From Zeugodacus cucurbitae (Eukaryota; Arthropoda; Insecta; Diptera; Tephritidae): DNA of 64,000 nucleotides. The position numbers and the translations under genes were made by a program. Positions 1 to 10,467 of the stretch are shown piece after piece; the first letter of the stretch is position 1, and every line of letters starts with the position of its first letter. The stretch lies in contig NC_071668.1 in the NCBI RefSeq assembly GCF_028554725.1, positions 7,485,001 through 7,549,000 on the forward strand, read 5' to 3'. The notes under the pieces were generated by a model that saw only the letters and a program-made list of their open reading frames with translations, ran no database searches and was not told where the DNA came from.

Positions 1-754
1 CAGCATCATTATATCTTCTTAGCGATAAATCTAGAACGGCTGTAGCATGTTTCAAATTTTCGATCACGTGTGGAACTTGTATGTTGCTGGCACTCACCAA
101 CTCACAGTTTCTTTGTAGGCGTTTGACATTTTTTGGTTTAGTGCCCGTATACTTTTCTTTTGGCGCAGACGAAGTGCTACTTGACGCGCTTTGCTCATCT
201 GCTCCAGTGCCCTTTGTGGTTGACGCAGACGAGCCGCTACCTCGTTGTCCATGCTCATCTGCTCCACTGCCATTTGCAGGTTTCGCAGGCGGGTCGATAT
301 TTAATTCGCTATTTTCTTGTTCGAACTCATCTTGACTATCCTCGCCGGTACAAATATACTCAATAAGTGTGGCGATTCCGAACTCTTCTTTCTTGTCAAT
401 ACTTTCAACATTTTGCTCTTCATTCACTAAATATTTAGACTTATTTCTGATCCTTCTAACGGTAGCGTGCATTGCTACCTCATGATAGTAACCAGCAACC
501 TGGTAAGCTTTAGTCATCTCGACATCGGGTTCCTTCAACAATTTATACTGTCTCTTCAACTCGTTAATCAGTGCATACAATCTGCGGATTTTTAATTGTA
601 TTTTCTTTAATAAAATTGTGCGGAACTCCTCCCAATGTCGTAGCGCCGTTTGCCTAAGAATAGAGGGAATAGTTTTGTGAAGCACAAATTAAGAGATTTT
701 GCAGATATCTTACCATACGAGACAGCGCATACACTTCGCATGCTTGGTTGCCAT
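1..754 (-). CDS. Uncharacterised protein, 5' part of gene running off left edge
   Basis: I do not recognise this gene. On the minus strand an exon from 754 (ATG at 752-754) ends at 714 before a GTAAGA donor. A 60-bp intron (654-713) with a pyrimidine-rich CTTAG acceptor follows. The reading frame then stays open from 653 to the window edge, giving about 231 visible residues. The N-terminus has several Cys residues and then a basic, helix-prone stretch (HWEEFRTILLKK, LINELKRQYKLLKEP). An acidic segment follows, then a Gly/Ser/Ala-rich tract holding two imperfect copies of a unit containing GADE, and then a further helical stretch (VIENLKHATAVLDLSLRRY). The join preserves frame exactly, and 652 bases without a stop in AT-rich DNA argue for real coding. 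The ATG is chosen because the joined upstream exon ends in an in-frame TAG. Function is unknown. Confidence 0.6.
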
Positions 755-950
755 TAGAAACTGAAAAATAAAGTTTATTAATACTGAAATCGACAATATT
801 TGGTTTTTATATACGGAGCATAAAAATTTAAAACCAAAAAATTTAAACTTATTTAGTTGTCAAATTACTTTGACTATTTTACTGACTTTTACTTTTTTTG
901 GTCTTAAATCTTTACGTAAAGTAATATTGTTTCATTTATATAGCACTTAC

Positions 951-994
951 CTAATCCACTCAATCGAAAGTGCGTTGAAAGAAGCCAGCCTAGC
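951..994 (-). other. Putative 5' UTR exon of the left-edge gene
   Basis: Minus-strand sequence is bounded by a candidate acceptor (TTTCACCAG, exon from about 994) and a strong GTAAGTGC donor just below 951. The next acceptor (TTATTTTTCAG) lies at 761-763, upstream of the proposed ATG at 754. Joining 951 to 760 places TAG immediately before TTTCTAATG in frame, so the exon would be untranslated. The evidence is splice signals only. Confidence 0.35.
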
Positions 995-3108
995 CTGGTG
1001 AAACACAGAAAAACATATATTAACATTTAAACTGTTCAGATATATAAGCGATATATTTCTGAAGCCGAATTATCAAACAGAATTCTCAAAGATAGATAGG
1101 CGTTGGACTTTTACCGTTTCAACCAGAGATATCCCGGAATACTCGGTACAAGAACGCAAAGAATTATAAAAAGAAATTGGTTTATAAATTTTATTTGTTT
1201 TTACATTTTTATTTAATTTCGGAGTCTGTTAGGAATCAATTTCACTGGAATCTATATACTACAAAGCAACCATAAACGATATAATCTTATTCTTATAATT
1301 TTGTCATTGTGACATTTTGTCAAATTTCACGATTCCTGAATACTTTAGATTATGCTGGAATCATGTCACATTTTAAATTTTAGGTGGTAAAGGATTAAAT
1401 ATTAAAATATTAAAAAAAAATCAGTTCAGGACAGCTTATTATTTGCCGTTGCTATTTTGTCAAATTCAAACCATTACAGTCAAAGTGATGGACGCGTTTG
1501 ACATTTCATTTTTATCGTAATTAATGCGGCACTTTTTGGGCTGAATTGGTTATGAAATCAAATTTGTACCTTTCAATTAAGTTGATATGAAATATCATCT
1601 AATATGAAATTTTAATAATTTTTTTGACAACATACATATGTCATAGAATTTGACATATTGAGAACGATAGCTATTTTACTCTCTTATAGTCGATAAATAT
1701 GATTATAGATATTATCTGAATATAGCATAAAACGGATTTTAGAGATATTTCGAACTTATAATTCACTCAACGTGATTAATATGAGTTCTAAATATTCACT
1801 ATATCATTCAACCCGAACGCATACTTCAGAAGAACTTTAGAGCCCGAATATTCAATTTTCTATAATAAATGAGTGTCACAATGTTGCTCCAACCGTATCG
1901 GCAGGTACATGTGCTCATAACAGATTTTTGAATGTGTAACTAAATCTGGATATCTGTATATAATCTGGAAAGATTAGTATAGTATGAACATTAGTCTAGC
2001 TCTTAAGAGTTGGAAGAAAAAATGCCGAATTTCCGACTCGCTAAAAATATGGTCTAATATGGTGGTCTGTGATATGATTAATAAATTAAAATATATTTCA
2101 ATACAAGCATACTAGTTCAATAAAAAATATTTTTCTTAAAATATATAATTTGGTACCAATTCAGATATGCAGTATCCGCATACATGTTATAATATATTCA
2201 AATGATCAACGCTGATGTAGCTAACTGTGTCCTTGAGTTCATTTGACTGACAGGGCGGTTCGGTTTTATGTCTTTGCGTCGTATACATATATTTACATGA
2301 GTGGCCGCCGTGAAATCTTCAAATGTGTTCAGTCTACACTGAATTCGAAGAACAAAAGAACGTAGAATGGAAGTATGTATTGATTGAAGCGCGTTGTTTT
2401 TCATTTGGAAATACTGAAAGGTGTGCGCTGATATATATACAAACATGCCTACCTAAATACATGTATGCCTGCTTAGTCATATGGAATATAGCACCGGTGT
2501 GCTGTCGCCAAAGGTGTTTGCTTAGATGAGTTGAGGCTCAAATCTTTGCCTGCAGCTAACGAAATTCTAGCCGTATTTTCCCCTTTACCTTCCTCGAAGT
2601 GGCAAGCAGCGTTTAAGCAAATAGCATTCGAGGGACATCTTGTTGAAAAATATGGTATATTAAAGATTAGCTAGCAGAACGCATTTTAAATTATTTATTT
2701 CACTCATATGCATGTAACACAATAGCATTCGTGGTAAATTTACCAAAAACAACCAATATTGAAATTTGCTTGAACAAAGGCTGTTTTCAATATCAGCGAA
2801 ATACATGCAAATATACCCGAAATGTAAGAAAATCGGGCAACAACAAGCGTTTTTAGCTGAGTGTTGGAGACTCCTTCTAACTGTAGCTAGTATTTTGAAT
2901 GTCTCGAATGGAAGTTAAAGACCTTTGGAGAAGACCATGCACGCTACAATTACTAAATTGAATTTATGATAAAAGTTTATCGAAGTATGGGTCTAATCTA
3001 CATACATATATTCTCATAGTTCCTAGAGAAAACATAGGGCTTTTGGGCCTAATACATTTATGCTCAGTTTTAAGTAAATTGTAGACATTCTTTTGAAGTA
3101 ACTAAAGG
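995..3108. other. AT-rich intergenic DNA, no gene seen
   Basis: There are many stops in all frames. Repeated short TTTTGTCAAA/TTTGACA-like words occur between 1300 and 1680, with no larger repeat unit that I can define. Short open frames near 2200-2530 show no recognisable protein. Confidence 0.5.
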
Positions 3109-3832
3109 GGTTTTCAATCGAGACGCTACAAAAGTAGACCGATAGGTCCAACAACGAGTCGAAATTATTAAAATTTGCTACCGAAATTCGGAGCCAGTGG
3201 TCTCAACTTTAAGAGCGCTACGTCCAATTTATGGTCGGCTCATTTCTAGCTGAAAGGCTTCGTCAATAAGCAAAATATGCGTTATTGGTACGTACACGTA
3301 CGCCATGAGTCACCAATGCATCCCGGAAAAATCACGGTTTGGTGCGGTTTATGGGCCGACGGCGTCATTGGGCCGTACATCTTTCGTGATGATCAAGACC
3401 AGCACGTTACTGTGAATAGGAATCGATAACGCTCACCGAATATTTTTGACCCGAATTGGATGATATGGACTTGAACAATATGTGGTTCCAACAGGTCGGC
3501 GCCACAAGTCACACAGCGAATGTCGCAATCGATTTATTAAAAACTAAGTTTGGTGAATGTGTTATCAACTGGCCGCCTCGGTCTTGCGATTTGACGCCTA
3601 TAGACCAACAAGCAAGCTTAAGGTTTATGCCAACAAGCCAGCGACGATTGATGAACTTCGTACGAATATCAAACTGGGAATTGCAGCAGTATCACCGATT
3701 TAGGCTTGAATACCATCGAAAATTGGGTTCGACGTCTCGACTTCTGCAAGTGTGCTTGTAGTGGCAATCGAGTTCCATATATAATGGCAACGGATGTACT
3801 TTCATTTTTGTAGCGCTCTTATTGAAAAACTA
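3109..3832 (+). mobile_element. Internally deleted mariner-type element, copy 1
   Basis: The ends form imperfect terminal inverted repeats: GTTTTCAATCGAGACGCTAC at the left (about 3110) and, on the other strand, GTTTTTCAATAAGAGCGCTA at the right (about 3830). Inside are an N-terminal transposase piece (about 3140-3235, ending RALRPIYG) and, directly after it, a C-terminal piece (from 3237, AHF-stop-LKGFVNKQN). The whole middle, including the first catalytic Asp region (FSDEAHF in relatives), is therefore missing. The second catalytic Asp is Val (WFQQVGA, about 3490), while CDLTPID keeps the third. Stops and frame breaks confirm an inactive copy. Confidence 0.8.
3456..3761 (+). pseudogene. Mariner transposase C-terminal remnant
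   Basis: The open stretch reads MWFQQVGATSHTANVA and then WPPRSCDLTPID, a conserved order in Tc1/mariner DDE enzymes. The D-to-V change in WFQQ(D/V)GA removes the second metal-binding residue. Downstream residues drift out of frame relative to the related copy at 13.9-14.2 kb. This is a relic with no expected function. Confidence 0.75.
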
Positions 3833-4264
3833 AGATTAATGCACTACTGATAAGAGTATATATAGTGCTTGCTTAGTGGTGTTAATAATCTAATAAGAAT
3901 TATTTCAATCTACATATATGTTTGAGCTGCTCAGAAGCAAAATTTTCACAATTGTAGCTCAGGCTATTTTTATCGTAGTTTGAATTTATTTTCTGATACT
4001 CAGTTAAATAAAAAATAGAATTTTCAATAGTGGAGGTATGATTCTAATAAGAAAATACTATAGAACGCGGAATTGAATCTGTTCTTTGTATAATATTTGC
4101 TGGCATACATCTATTTGTACATATTTTTCCTCAAACTGGAATGTCAAACTCATCTTAACATCTTTAATAACAGAATAAGCCTTCAATAATAAAATCGCTA
4201 GCTAATTTTGAGACCTTGAGAGATAAAAACATTTTGAAGAACGATTTTTAGCTTTCCTTTAATA
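3833..4264. other. Intergenic spacer, nothing recognised
   Basis: AT-rich sequence between the mariner end and the Helitron start. I see no ORF, repeat unit or RNA-like fold. Confidence 0.4.
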
Positions 4265-4768
4265 TCTTCTATATTATAAAAATGAATCGCAAAATGTGTT
4301 GCTAAGCGCATAACTCGAGAACCGCTGAACCGATTTCGCAAATTCTTTTATTAGAATGTTTCTAGAGGTACCGGGATGGTTCTTACGGAAAAATTATTAA
4401 AATTAGAAAAATTGCCTGAAAAAGTCTTAAATCCCCAATATTCTAATCACCCATACAAACAATTTGTGTCGTTCTTCTTCTTAACTGGCGTTTCGAAAAA
4501 AGTCGAGAAGGGCCAACCGATCTAGCTAATTTTAGTTTTGAAATATTTATGAAAGGCCAGGGAAGGATTAGAAAGTAAGTAAATATGGAAAAATTGTGAG
4601 GAAGATAACAAAAAGATGATTTTATTTGAATTGACAACACAATTATGAAAAAAAGAAAAGAAAACAAAAAATAATAATATTTTGAAAGTTGTCATTGTTG
4701 CTTTGTTAAAATACTTTTATCATTGTTCAATTGTATAAGGCTGTGTCGATAGCCCAAAACAATTTGTA

Positions 4769-4960
4769 ACAAGTAGGGAAAGGCAACCGAACATTTTATA
4801 CTCTCGCAATTTATTGATGTAATTTTATTAAACACAATTTGAAATAAAGTCCAAAAGAATAAAAATCATAATCCAAAATCAGCATATATAGTACATGAGG
4901 GTTGAGGTAATTCCTGAACCGATTTCCCTTATTTTCAACACCCAGTTATAATGGGAATAG
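4769..4960 (+). repeat. Family A repeat, truncated copy A1, nested in the Helitron
   Basis: Begins AACAAGTAGGGAAAGGCAAC and continues ACATTTTATACTCTCGCAA, matching the start of the 1.17-kb copies at 20.1, 43.7, 50.2 and 57.4 kb. Similarity fades by about 4960. Its presence inside the Helitron means either a later insertion or capture of A sequence by the Helitron. Confidence 0.65.
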
Positions 4961-5059
4961 GGGCAACTTGCCACCTGTTAGTGGGCAGACAAACGGCAAT
5001 TCGGCATTGAAATTACTCCTAAATTGCAAATCAACGAAACACCAGTCTGAAAAATCGCC

Positions 5060-5780
5060 AAAAAAAAGAGCTATAAAGAAGATTTTCCAGATATTCAAAT
5101 CGCTGGAGGTACTGCACAGGACTTTAAAAGATTTACGCGACCACGAAAATATTTTTGGTGAAGTCATGATTCTGTTGGCAGGTGATTTTCGCCAGACTAT
5201 TCTTGGATCAACTGTTGCTGACGAACTAATCACATTCCTAAAATCATCTAATTTGTGGCGACACATAAAGAATCGCCAATTAACAAATAACATACGAGTG
5301 TTTTTCCAACAATATCATACAGCGATTGTAGAAATAGTTGGAAATGGTAGCGACGCAGTTGACACATCGATGGATTAATAACATTTTTAACGGGTTTCTG
5401 TCACTTCATGGCCTCGAAAGAGGAGCTTATTCATCGTGTTTTTCCTTACATGAAACCACAATATAATAAACATAAATGGCTGATTGAATGACCTATGTGG
5501 TATTAAAAACCAAAGATGTTAATGATCTCAATGCGACAATTTAGGATTATGTTCCAGGACAGTTGACACAGCTACAAATCAGGATGATGTAGTCAATTAT
5601 CTCACAGAATATTTAAAATTGACTTGACTATCACCTCTCACTTTGCAATTAAAATTAGTGTAAGTTGTCATCATGCTGCGTAATATAAATCAACCTCGAC
5701 TTTGCAATAGAACAAAACTGGCTATGAATACGGTAATCAATATCGTCATCGAAGCAATCTTGGCTTCGCCAACTTGCAAA
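5060..5780 (+). pseudogene. Helitron helicase (Pif1-type) remnant
   Basis: Translation near 5098-5330 gives LHRTLKDLRDHENIFGEV, then MILLAGDFRQT and then LKSSNLWRHIK. GDFRQ (5181-5195) is the conserved Pif1/RecD-like helicase motif of Helitron Rep-helicases. Further conserved blocks appear in other frames downstream: KTKDVNDLNATI (about 5504-5540) and MLRNINQPRLCN (from 5673). Stops and frameshifts separate them. The Walker A segment and Rep nuclease are not seen, so the copy is dead. Confidence 0.75.
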
Positions 5781-5928
5781 TTTGCTAATTTGCTAAATAC
5801 TTCAATATACGACAAAAAAATTCAAACTTTAAACTTTATGATTAATTTCAAATATATATAGCTATATTGAAAAAAATACTAATGTAATGTATATCTTAGC
5901 CACAAAAACGTGTGGCTGGGTCTGCTAG

Positions 5929-7690
5929 TAATATATTATAAGACAGATCAATGTATTTCAATAAAAATTACAATAAAATGTCAGATCGTTATGATCATTT
6001 ATAAGCAACAAATTCGAACTGGTATCACGTCATTCCCAATGCGTTCAAATCCCAACACATTTAGGTTATGTTCCGTTTGTTTAGAATATAGCTTCTTTCT
6101 AACCAATAATGATGGAATATTACCTCCATAGAGATTTGCGTTTACGCGCCATAGTAGAACACTTTTTTCAGTTGAGTCTCATCAAGCATATGCTAAGTGT
6201 TTTGTAAATTTCACTTTAAACTTGGCTTCAGCCATATTTTCGCTATATTTTAAAAAAATACTTGTTATCCATACTCACAAATAAATACTTTTATAAATTC
6301 CTTGCGGTTTGATCTGCGCCAATTATAAGTAATATTTCATAGTGAATAATGAAATTGTATTTACCCTGCGGCACGGAAAAGGAAAACAATTAAACTAAAA
6401 TAATACTAAAACTAATAAATTACGTAACTGAACACCATTATACTTATTATAATGTACTTATTTTATGTAGACTTTTATGTTTTACGCTTAAGAAAATATT
6501 ATTTTAAAATCACTAAATGAATGCGTGGATGTTTGTCGACTAATTAGTAGATGGTGAAATTACACTGAATTATATTTATTTTTTATTACTACCCGCCTAA
6601 ATAGAAGAAGAAAATCAAAAAAAAAAAATCGCAAAGACATTGTTGTTATTGTTAATAATAAGCAAAATGCAGTGTAAAGTGCAATTTTGTTGTTTTTTTG
6701 TGAAACTGTTAAATGTAATTCGGTATGAATTTTCTCAAAGCGGTGAAAACAAGAAAAGAAAATGCGAACGAGTTCGAAATCAATTGACCGCTACTTTTAA
6801 CGAATTATGATGGCAACAACAATTAATTACGAATACTATAAGTAGATAAAGCATATAAGAAAATCATATCATATAAGAAATGAAATGGGTTGACTTTTGT
6901 GAAAATGTTGTAAGTAAAATCTCAGATTTCTATTCCAGCAATGTACGGCGACAAAATGTGGGGAAAACCCAAAAAGTGGAAATGCAGACAGAAATATAAC
7001 TGAAAGAAATGTAAATTGTAGGTGTTGCTGTCTACGATAATTTCACGTAAATTTTTGACCAGAAATTCGCGGAAATTTCGAAATGGAATATTGAGATTTG
7101 GCAGACGCTACACGCCAGATGTGCGAATTTTGCATATTCACTGTGGTGGCATGTAGTAGTTGTCGTCTAAATTTGAAATAGTATGAACTATAAGCACAAC
7201 TAGTCTGGCTATTACATTTTTTTCATACAAGGAACTAGTTGATTTGCAGATTTCTATCAGAATTATAGCAGTTTTTACTAGTTAAAAATTATCAATAAAT
7301 ATTTAGTTCAATATTTTGGTTCAAAAAGACTTCATTCATTTAAAAAATTAAGAAGATATTCCATAAGTACTCAATAAAATACTATTTAAGGCTAGTTTTA
7401 AAATGCACCCAAGTCTGACGCTTTTCGTACTAGTGAATATTGAATTCGAAACAACCATGTCTCCCAGCTGCATATAATACATATAAGTATGTATATAATA
7501 TACATGTCTTCGTGCGCATGCCCAAACAGATCGAAGAGATAGCAAATCGTACGGTAAACGCGCCGGCGCATTGTTGATACTGCGAACGGTTGACGCACGG
7601 TTAATGCACAGTTGCACGTCGCCCAAGTGCTAAGAGGTAGCAGTTTTGTCGCTGCCTACAACAGGACTACAACATTACTGAAGCTGTTTA
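5929..7690. other. Intergenic DNA upstream of the 7.86-kb gene
   Basis: AT-rich with no supportable gene. From about 7540 the composition becomes more GC-rich (GTAAACGCGCCGGCGC at 7553), which may belong to the promoter region of the following gene. Confidence 0.4.
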
Positions 7691-7698
7691 GTTTTCGG

Positions 7699-7705
7699 TA
7701 TAAAT
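7699..7705 (+). promoter_or_regulatory. Possible TATA box (TATAAAT)
   Basis: TATAAAT lies 160 bases before the ATG at 7859. An initiator-like TCAGTT occurs at 7747-7752, slightly farther than the usual 30 bp, so the pairing is uncertain. The start codon follows 5' UTR-like A-rich sequence (CAAGAAACGATGG). Confidence 0.3.
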
Positions 7706-7858
7706 GCGACGAATAGCTGCAAAATAAGTTAGTACAAAACTCAACGTCAGTTAGTACACAACTATCTATTTAAAAGTCGACTAGAAGACTAACTAAAACG
7801 TAAGAAGTGATTTTTAGTAGCAATTGAATTTAACACAACACTTAAAACTCAAGAAACG

Positions 7859-8461
7859 ATGGAGCAAAAAAATCCAAATGCACACAATACCAGCGATGAA
7901 CAGTACGACACCGCCGAGTCGAGCCCAACACGCGATTCAACCGCTGATCCCTGTCGCTTGTCGTGGTTTGTTGTGAGAAACGATCCACTTTATGTGGAGC
8001 AATTTGGCCAATATTATACAATACACGCCATGGATCTAATAGATCCCGATTATGCCAATGCATATATCGACAATATAGTGAGCTACCATATTGGCGATGC
8101 GGCAGTGACTGGCAAAGTGTTGGCCGTTGCCGATGATATCAAGCTGCTGGAGCGTAGTATGCACGACTGGCTCGAGGATGATCGCAAGAAATTGCCACTA
8201 TTCAAATCGAATTTATTCGTACAATATCGGCCAGTGCCAAATCGTTTGGTGCACAAAATATTGCATGAGAGCGAGACGGTGCCCATGTCGTCATCGCAAG
8301 ATCCTAGAGTTAGCTCCAAGGATGTTTTCGTGCGCGACGGCATCAAGATGTGTCAAGCCATGGTGGTGACACGTAACGATAATATTAATGTGTTAATAAG
8401 TGAGTTGACTAAGGTGAATGTCAATGTATCGGAAAGGATCCGTGGAACTTACGAACAACCG
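7859..8461 (+). CDS. Exon 1 of the 380-aa gene
   Basis: Starts ATGGAGCAAAAAAAT and ends GAACAACCG before GTAAGTGAATG, 201 codons. The 64-bp intron that follows ends in TTTTTTGCAG, a typical fly short intron. Confidence 0.85.
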
Positions 8462-9567
8462 GTAAGTGAATGAAATAAAGTAAAAATACATTAAATTTAT
8501 TTTAACACTTTTATATTTTTTGCAGATGGATCTCGACAAGGATGCCAGAACCGAGCCCAAAGACAATCCATGGATACTGGTACAGTATAGCCATAGTGTA
8601 CGCGATTGTGTTTACGCAATTATGAGCTATGACGATACAACCAAACTGGAGAACAACGCCTATCCAGGCTTACAGACATATCTGTCGATTGGAAATCAAA
8701 TCTATCAGGCCATAATTTTACACAAATCTTGCAATCGTAACGAAGTGACAGAGGCAATGAATAACATTGCGGCATCATGTTTGGTCTCCATATATCCACA
8801 TTGGAATGATGTGGAGTATCGCAATTCCGAGATTGAGAAGGTATGTGGTAATTAGAAGTGGGAATACTACGAAGAACTGTGCGTACAAGTTGCTGAGGAG
8901 TTGAAAAGAACAAACGCGGCAAAACTGTGCAGTTCATATTAGCTAAGTGGAAAGAGCGCGTAATGAGAGAGAAAGTGTTGTAGAGAGAGAGAGATCGACG
9001 CATATATAGAGTGAGAGAATGAGATATAGACGGCAGCAGTAGTATTCGAGACCCTATATATTTTTTTTTATATTATTATATTTATAAACATTCATCATTA
9101 TTATTATTATTTATCTTTCTGCCCGCCGCCCTATTTGTGCCTTATCGCCTGAAAAAACGATTCGAAACCTTTAGATTAATCGCAATCTCCGTAGAGAATT
9201 ATTCGCAGAACTACCATTCGACATGGTAGATTAATTATGTAGGTAACATGCTTGACTTGAATTTTCGTATTTGTATTGTCCTAAGTGATTGTCACTAAAC
9301 CTTTATATGCTAATGCTTGCTTCTCTCTGCTCTTTTCATTAGCATGAGCGTTTAGACATCTATAGTAAAGACTGTTTGGAGAGCATTGAGATTTTCGATG
9401 CAGACGTGAAGAAGTGTGAGCAAGTAAATGAAGTTATAACACAGGAAGCGGCGTCAATCAATAGACTATTCAAGTACATCGAACAAACCGAAACCCAAAT
9501 GGTCGACGTACTGCATAAGGCAAAACAGATAAATGAGCGAAAACAACATGACTGTTTCAAGCTGTAA
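7859..9567 (+). CDS. Three-exon gene, 380-aa uncharacterised protein
   Basis: Exons are 7859-8461, 8526-8840 and 9343-9567, all joined in phase 0. Donors are GTAAGT and GTATGT. Acceptors are TTTTTTGCAG and TTTTCATTAG. The spliced product is 201+105+74 residues. The N-terminal 35 residues are polar and acidic. Residues about 38-200 look globular (WFVVRNDPLYVEQFGQYYTI). Exon 2 continues with WILVQYSHSVRDCVYAI. The last 75 residues (ERLDIYSKDCLESIEIF through the C-terminal HDCFKL) are charged and helix-prone, consistent with a coiled coil. No signal peptide or membrane segment is visible. I do not recognise the family. Spacing, splice sites and codon quality make this a real gene; function is unassigned. 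Confidence 0.85.
8526..8840 (+). CDS. Exon 2 of the 380-aa gene
   Basis: 105 codons from ATGGATCTCGAC to GAGATTGAGAAG, then GTATGTGG. The first codon is ATG, so use as an independent start cannot be excluded, but the clean in-frame joins favour one protein. Intron 2 is 502 bp and contains GAGA-rich tracts near 8985. Confidence 0.85.
9343..9567 (+). CDS. Exon 3 of the 380-aa gene (helical C-terminus)
   Basis: Follows TCTTTTCATTAG; 74 codons plus TAA. It is rich in Glu, Gln and Lys with regularly spaced hydrophobics (IEIFDADVKKCEQVNEV), suggesting a coiled coil. Confidence 0.85.
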   Translation, partial: HERLDIYSKDCLESIEIFDADVKKCEQVNEVITQEAASINRLFKYIEQTETQMVDVLHKAKQINERKQHDCFKL

Positions 9568-9819
9568 TTATGTCAAATTTATGTCATTTGCTTATGTAAA
9601 AAAAATTAATTATGTTGTTTTTGTTCCAATTCTGCCTTATTACTTACAAAGTAGCAAATTTTTATTGCAAAATTATTATTATTCCAAATTATTCTTATTC
9701 AAATTTCTATGATTATTTAAATTATATTCAATAATGTTGATCATTATTTTAAATTATATTCCATTTCAATGCATGTATTAGTTAGTGTTAAGTAAAATAT
9801 TCCATTTGATTGTAATTTT

Positions 9820-9825
9820 AATAAA
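9820..9825 (+). terminator. Polyadenylation signal AATAAA
   Basis: AATAAA lies 253 bases after the stop of the 380-aa gene, followed by a T-rich stretch. It is the best candidate 3' end for that transcript. Confidence 0.5.
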
Positions 9826-9849
9826 ATGCATTTTTTTTTTACAAAATAT

Positions 9850-10460
9850 TGTGTTTATATTAATAAGGCGACCACTGTAGTTGGGTGTATTGTTGGGTCG
9901 TGGGTTAAAAAATAATAAATATTTTGGGATAAGTAACGAACAGCATATAAACATTAAAAAAAATATATATAGAGAAATTAGGGAAATCAGAAAGAAATGA
10001 AAAAAGAATCGACAAAATCAAGCTACAGCCACGCCCATTACCGATAGAACACCATTTTGAATCTCAACAGCATCTTTCATAACAGTTGAGATGACTTCTT
10101 ATATATGGGAGCTCTGAATCACAATATTCCCAAGATGACCTAACCCACTTATAAAACGAATATGAAGACAGCCATACTTTCGGTTGACATTACCATTTCT
10201 ACGCCGGTTATTATATAAGAGAGTTCAATGAAATATATTTTACATATTTCAAAATCTGAGTTGGTGTTACAAATTAATGAAATCCGTCCACAGTTTCCTC
10301 AAGCTACCATGTTACCAACATATAGATTAAGAATCATCCATAATCTTTTCATTAAAATAATCTATAAATAGTTCGTTATTCACACACACTTCTTCATTAC
10401 TTTTTTAAGAATTTAATTTAATATTAATTCCAGTTTCGTCATAACTTTCAAAATGTGAGA
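9850..10460. other. Spacer between the two plus-strand genes
   Basis: AT-rich. It could hold the promoter and a first non-coding exon of the next gene, but I could not identify one. Confidence 0.35.
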
Positions 10461-10467
10461 TTTCAAA

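Larger units (their letters stand above)
4265..5928 (+). mobile_element. Decayed Helitron
   Basis: The left end begins TC after an A (ATCTTCTATATTATAAAAAT) and continues with the GCATAACTCGAGAACCGCTG stretch typical of insect Helitron 5' ends. The right end has a stem-loop (CCACAAAAACGTGTGG, 5900-5915), then CTGGGTCTGCTAG ending at 5928, followed by T. This matches the Helitron rule of TC start, hairpin, CTAG end and insertion between A and T. The 1.66-kb body holds a broken Pif1-type helicase (5060-5780). A truncated family A repeat is nested at about 4769-4960. The start could instead be 4268, where another TC occurs. Confidence 0.75.
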
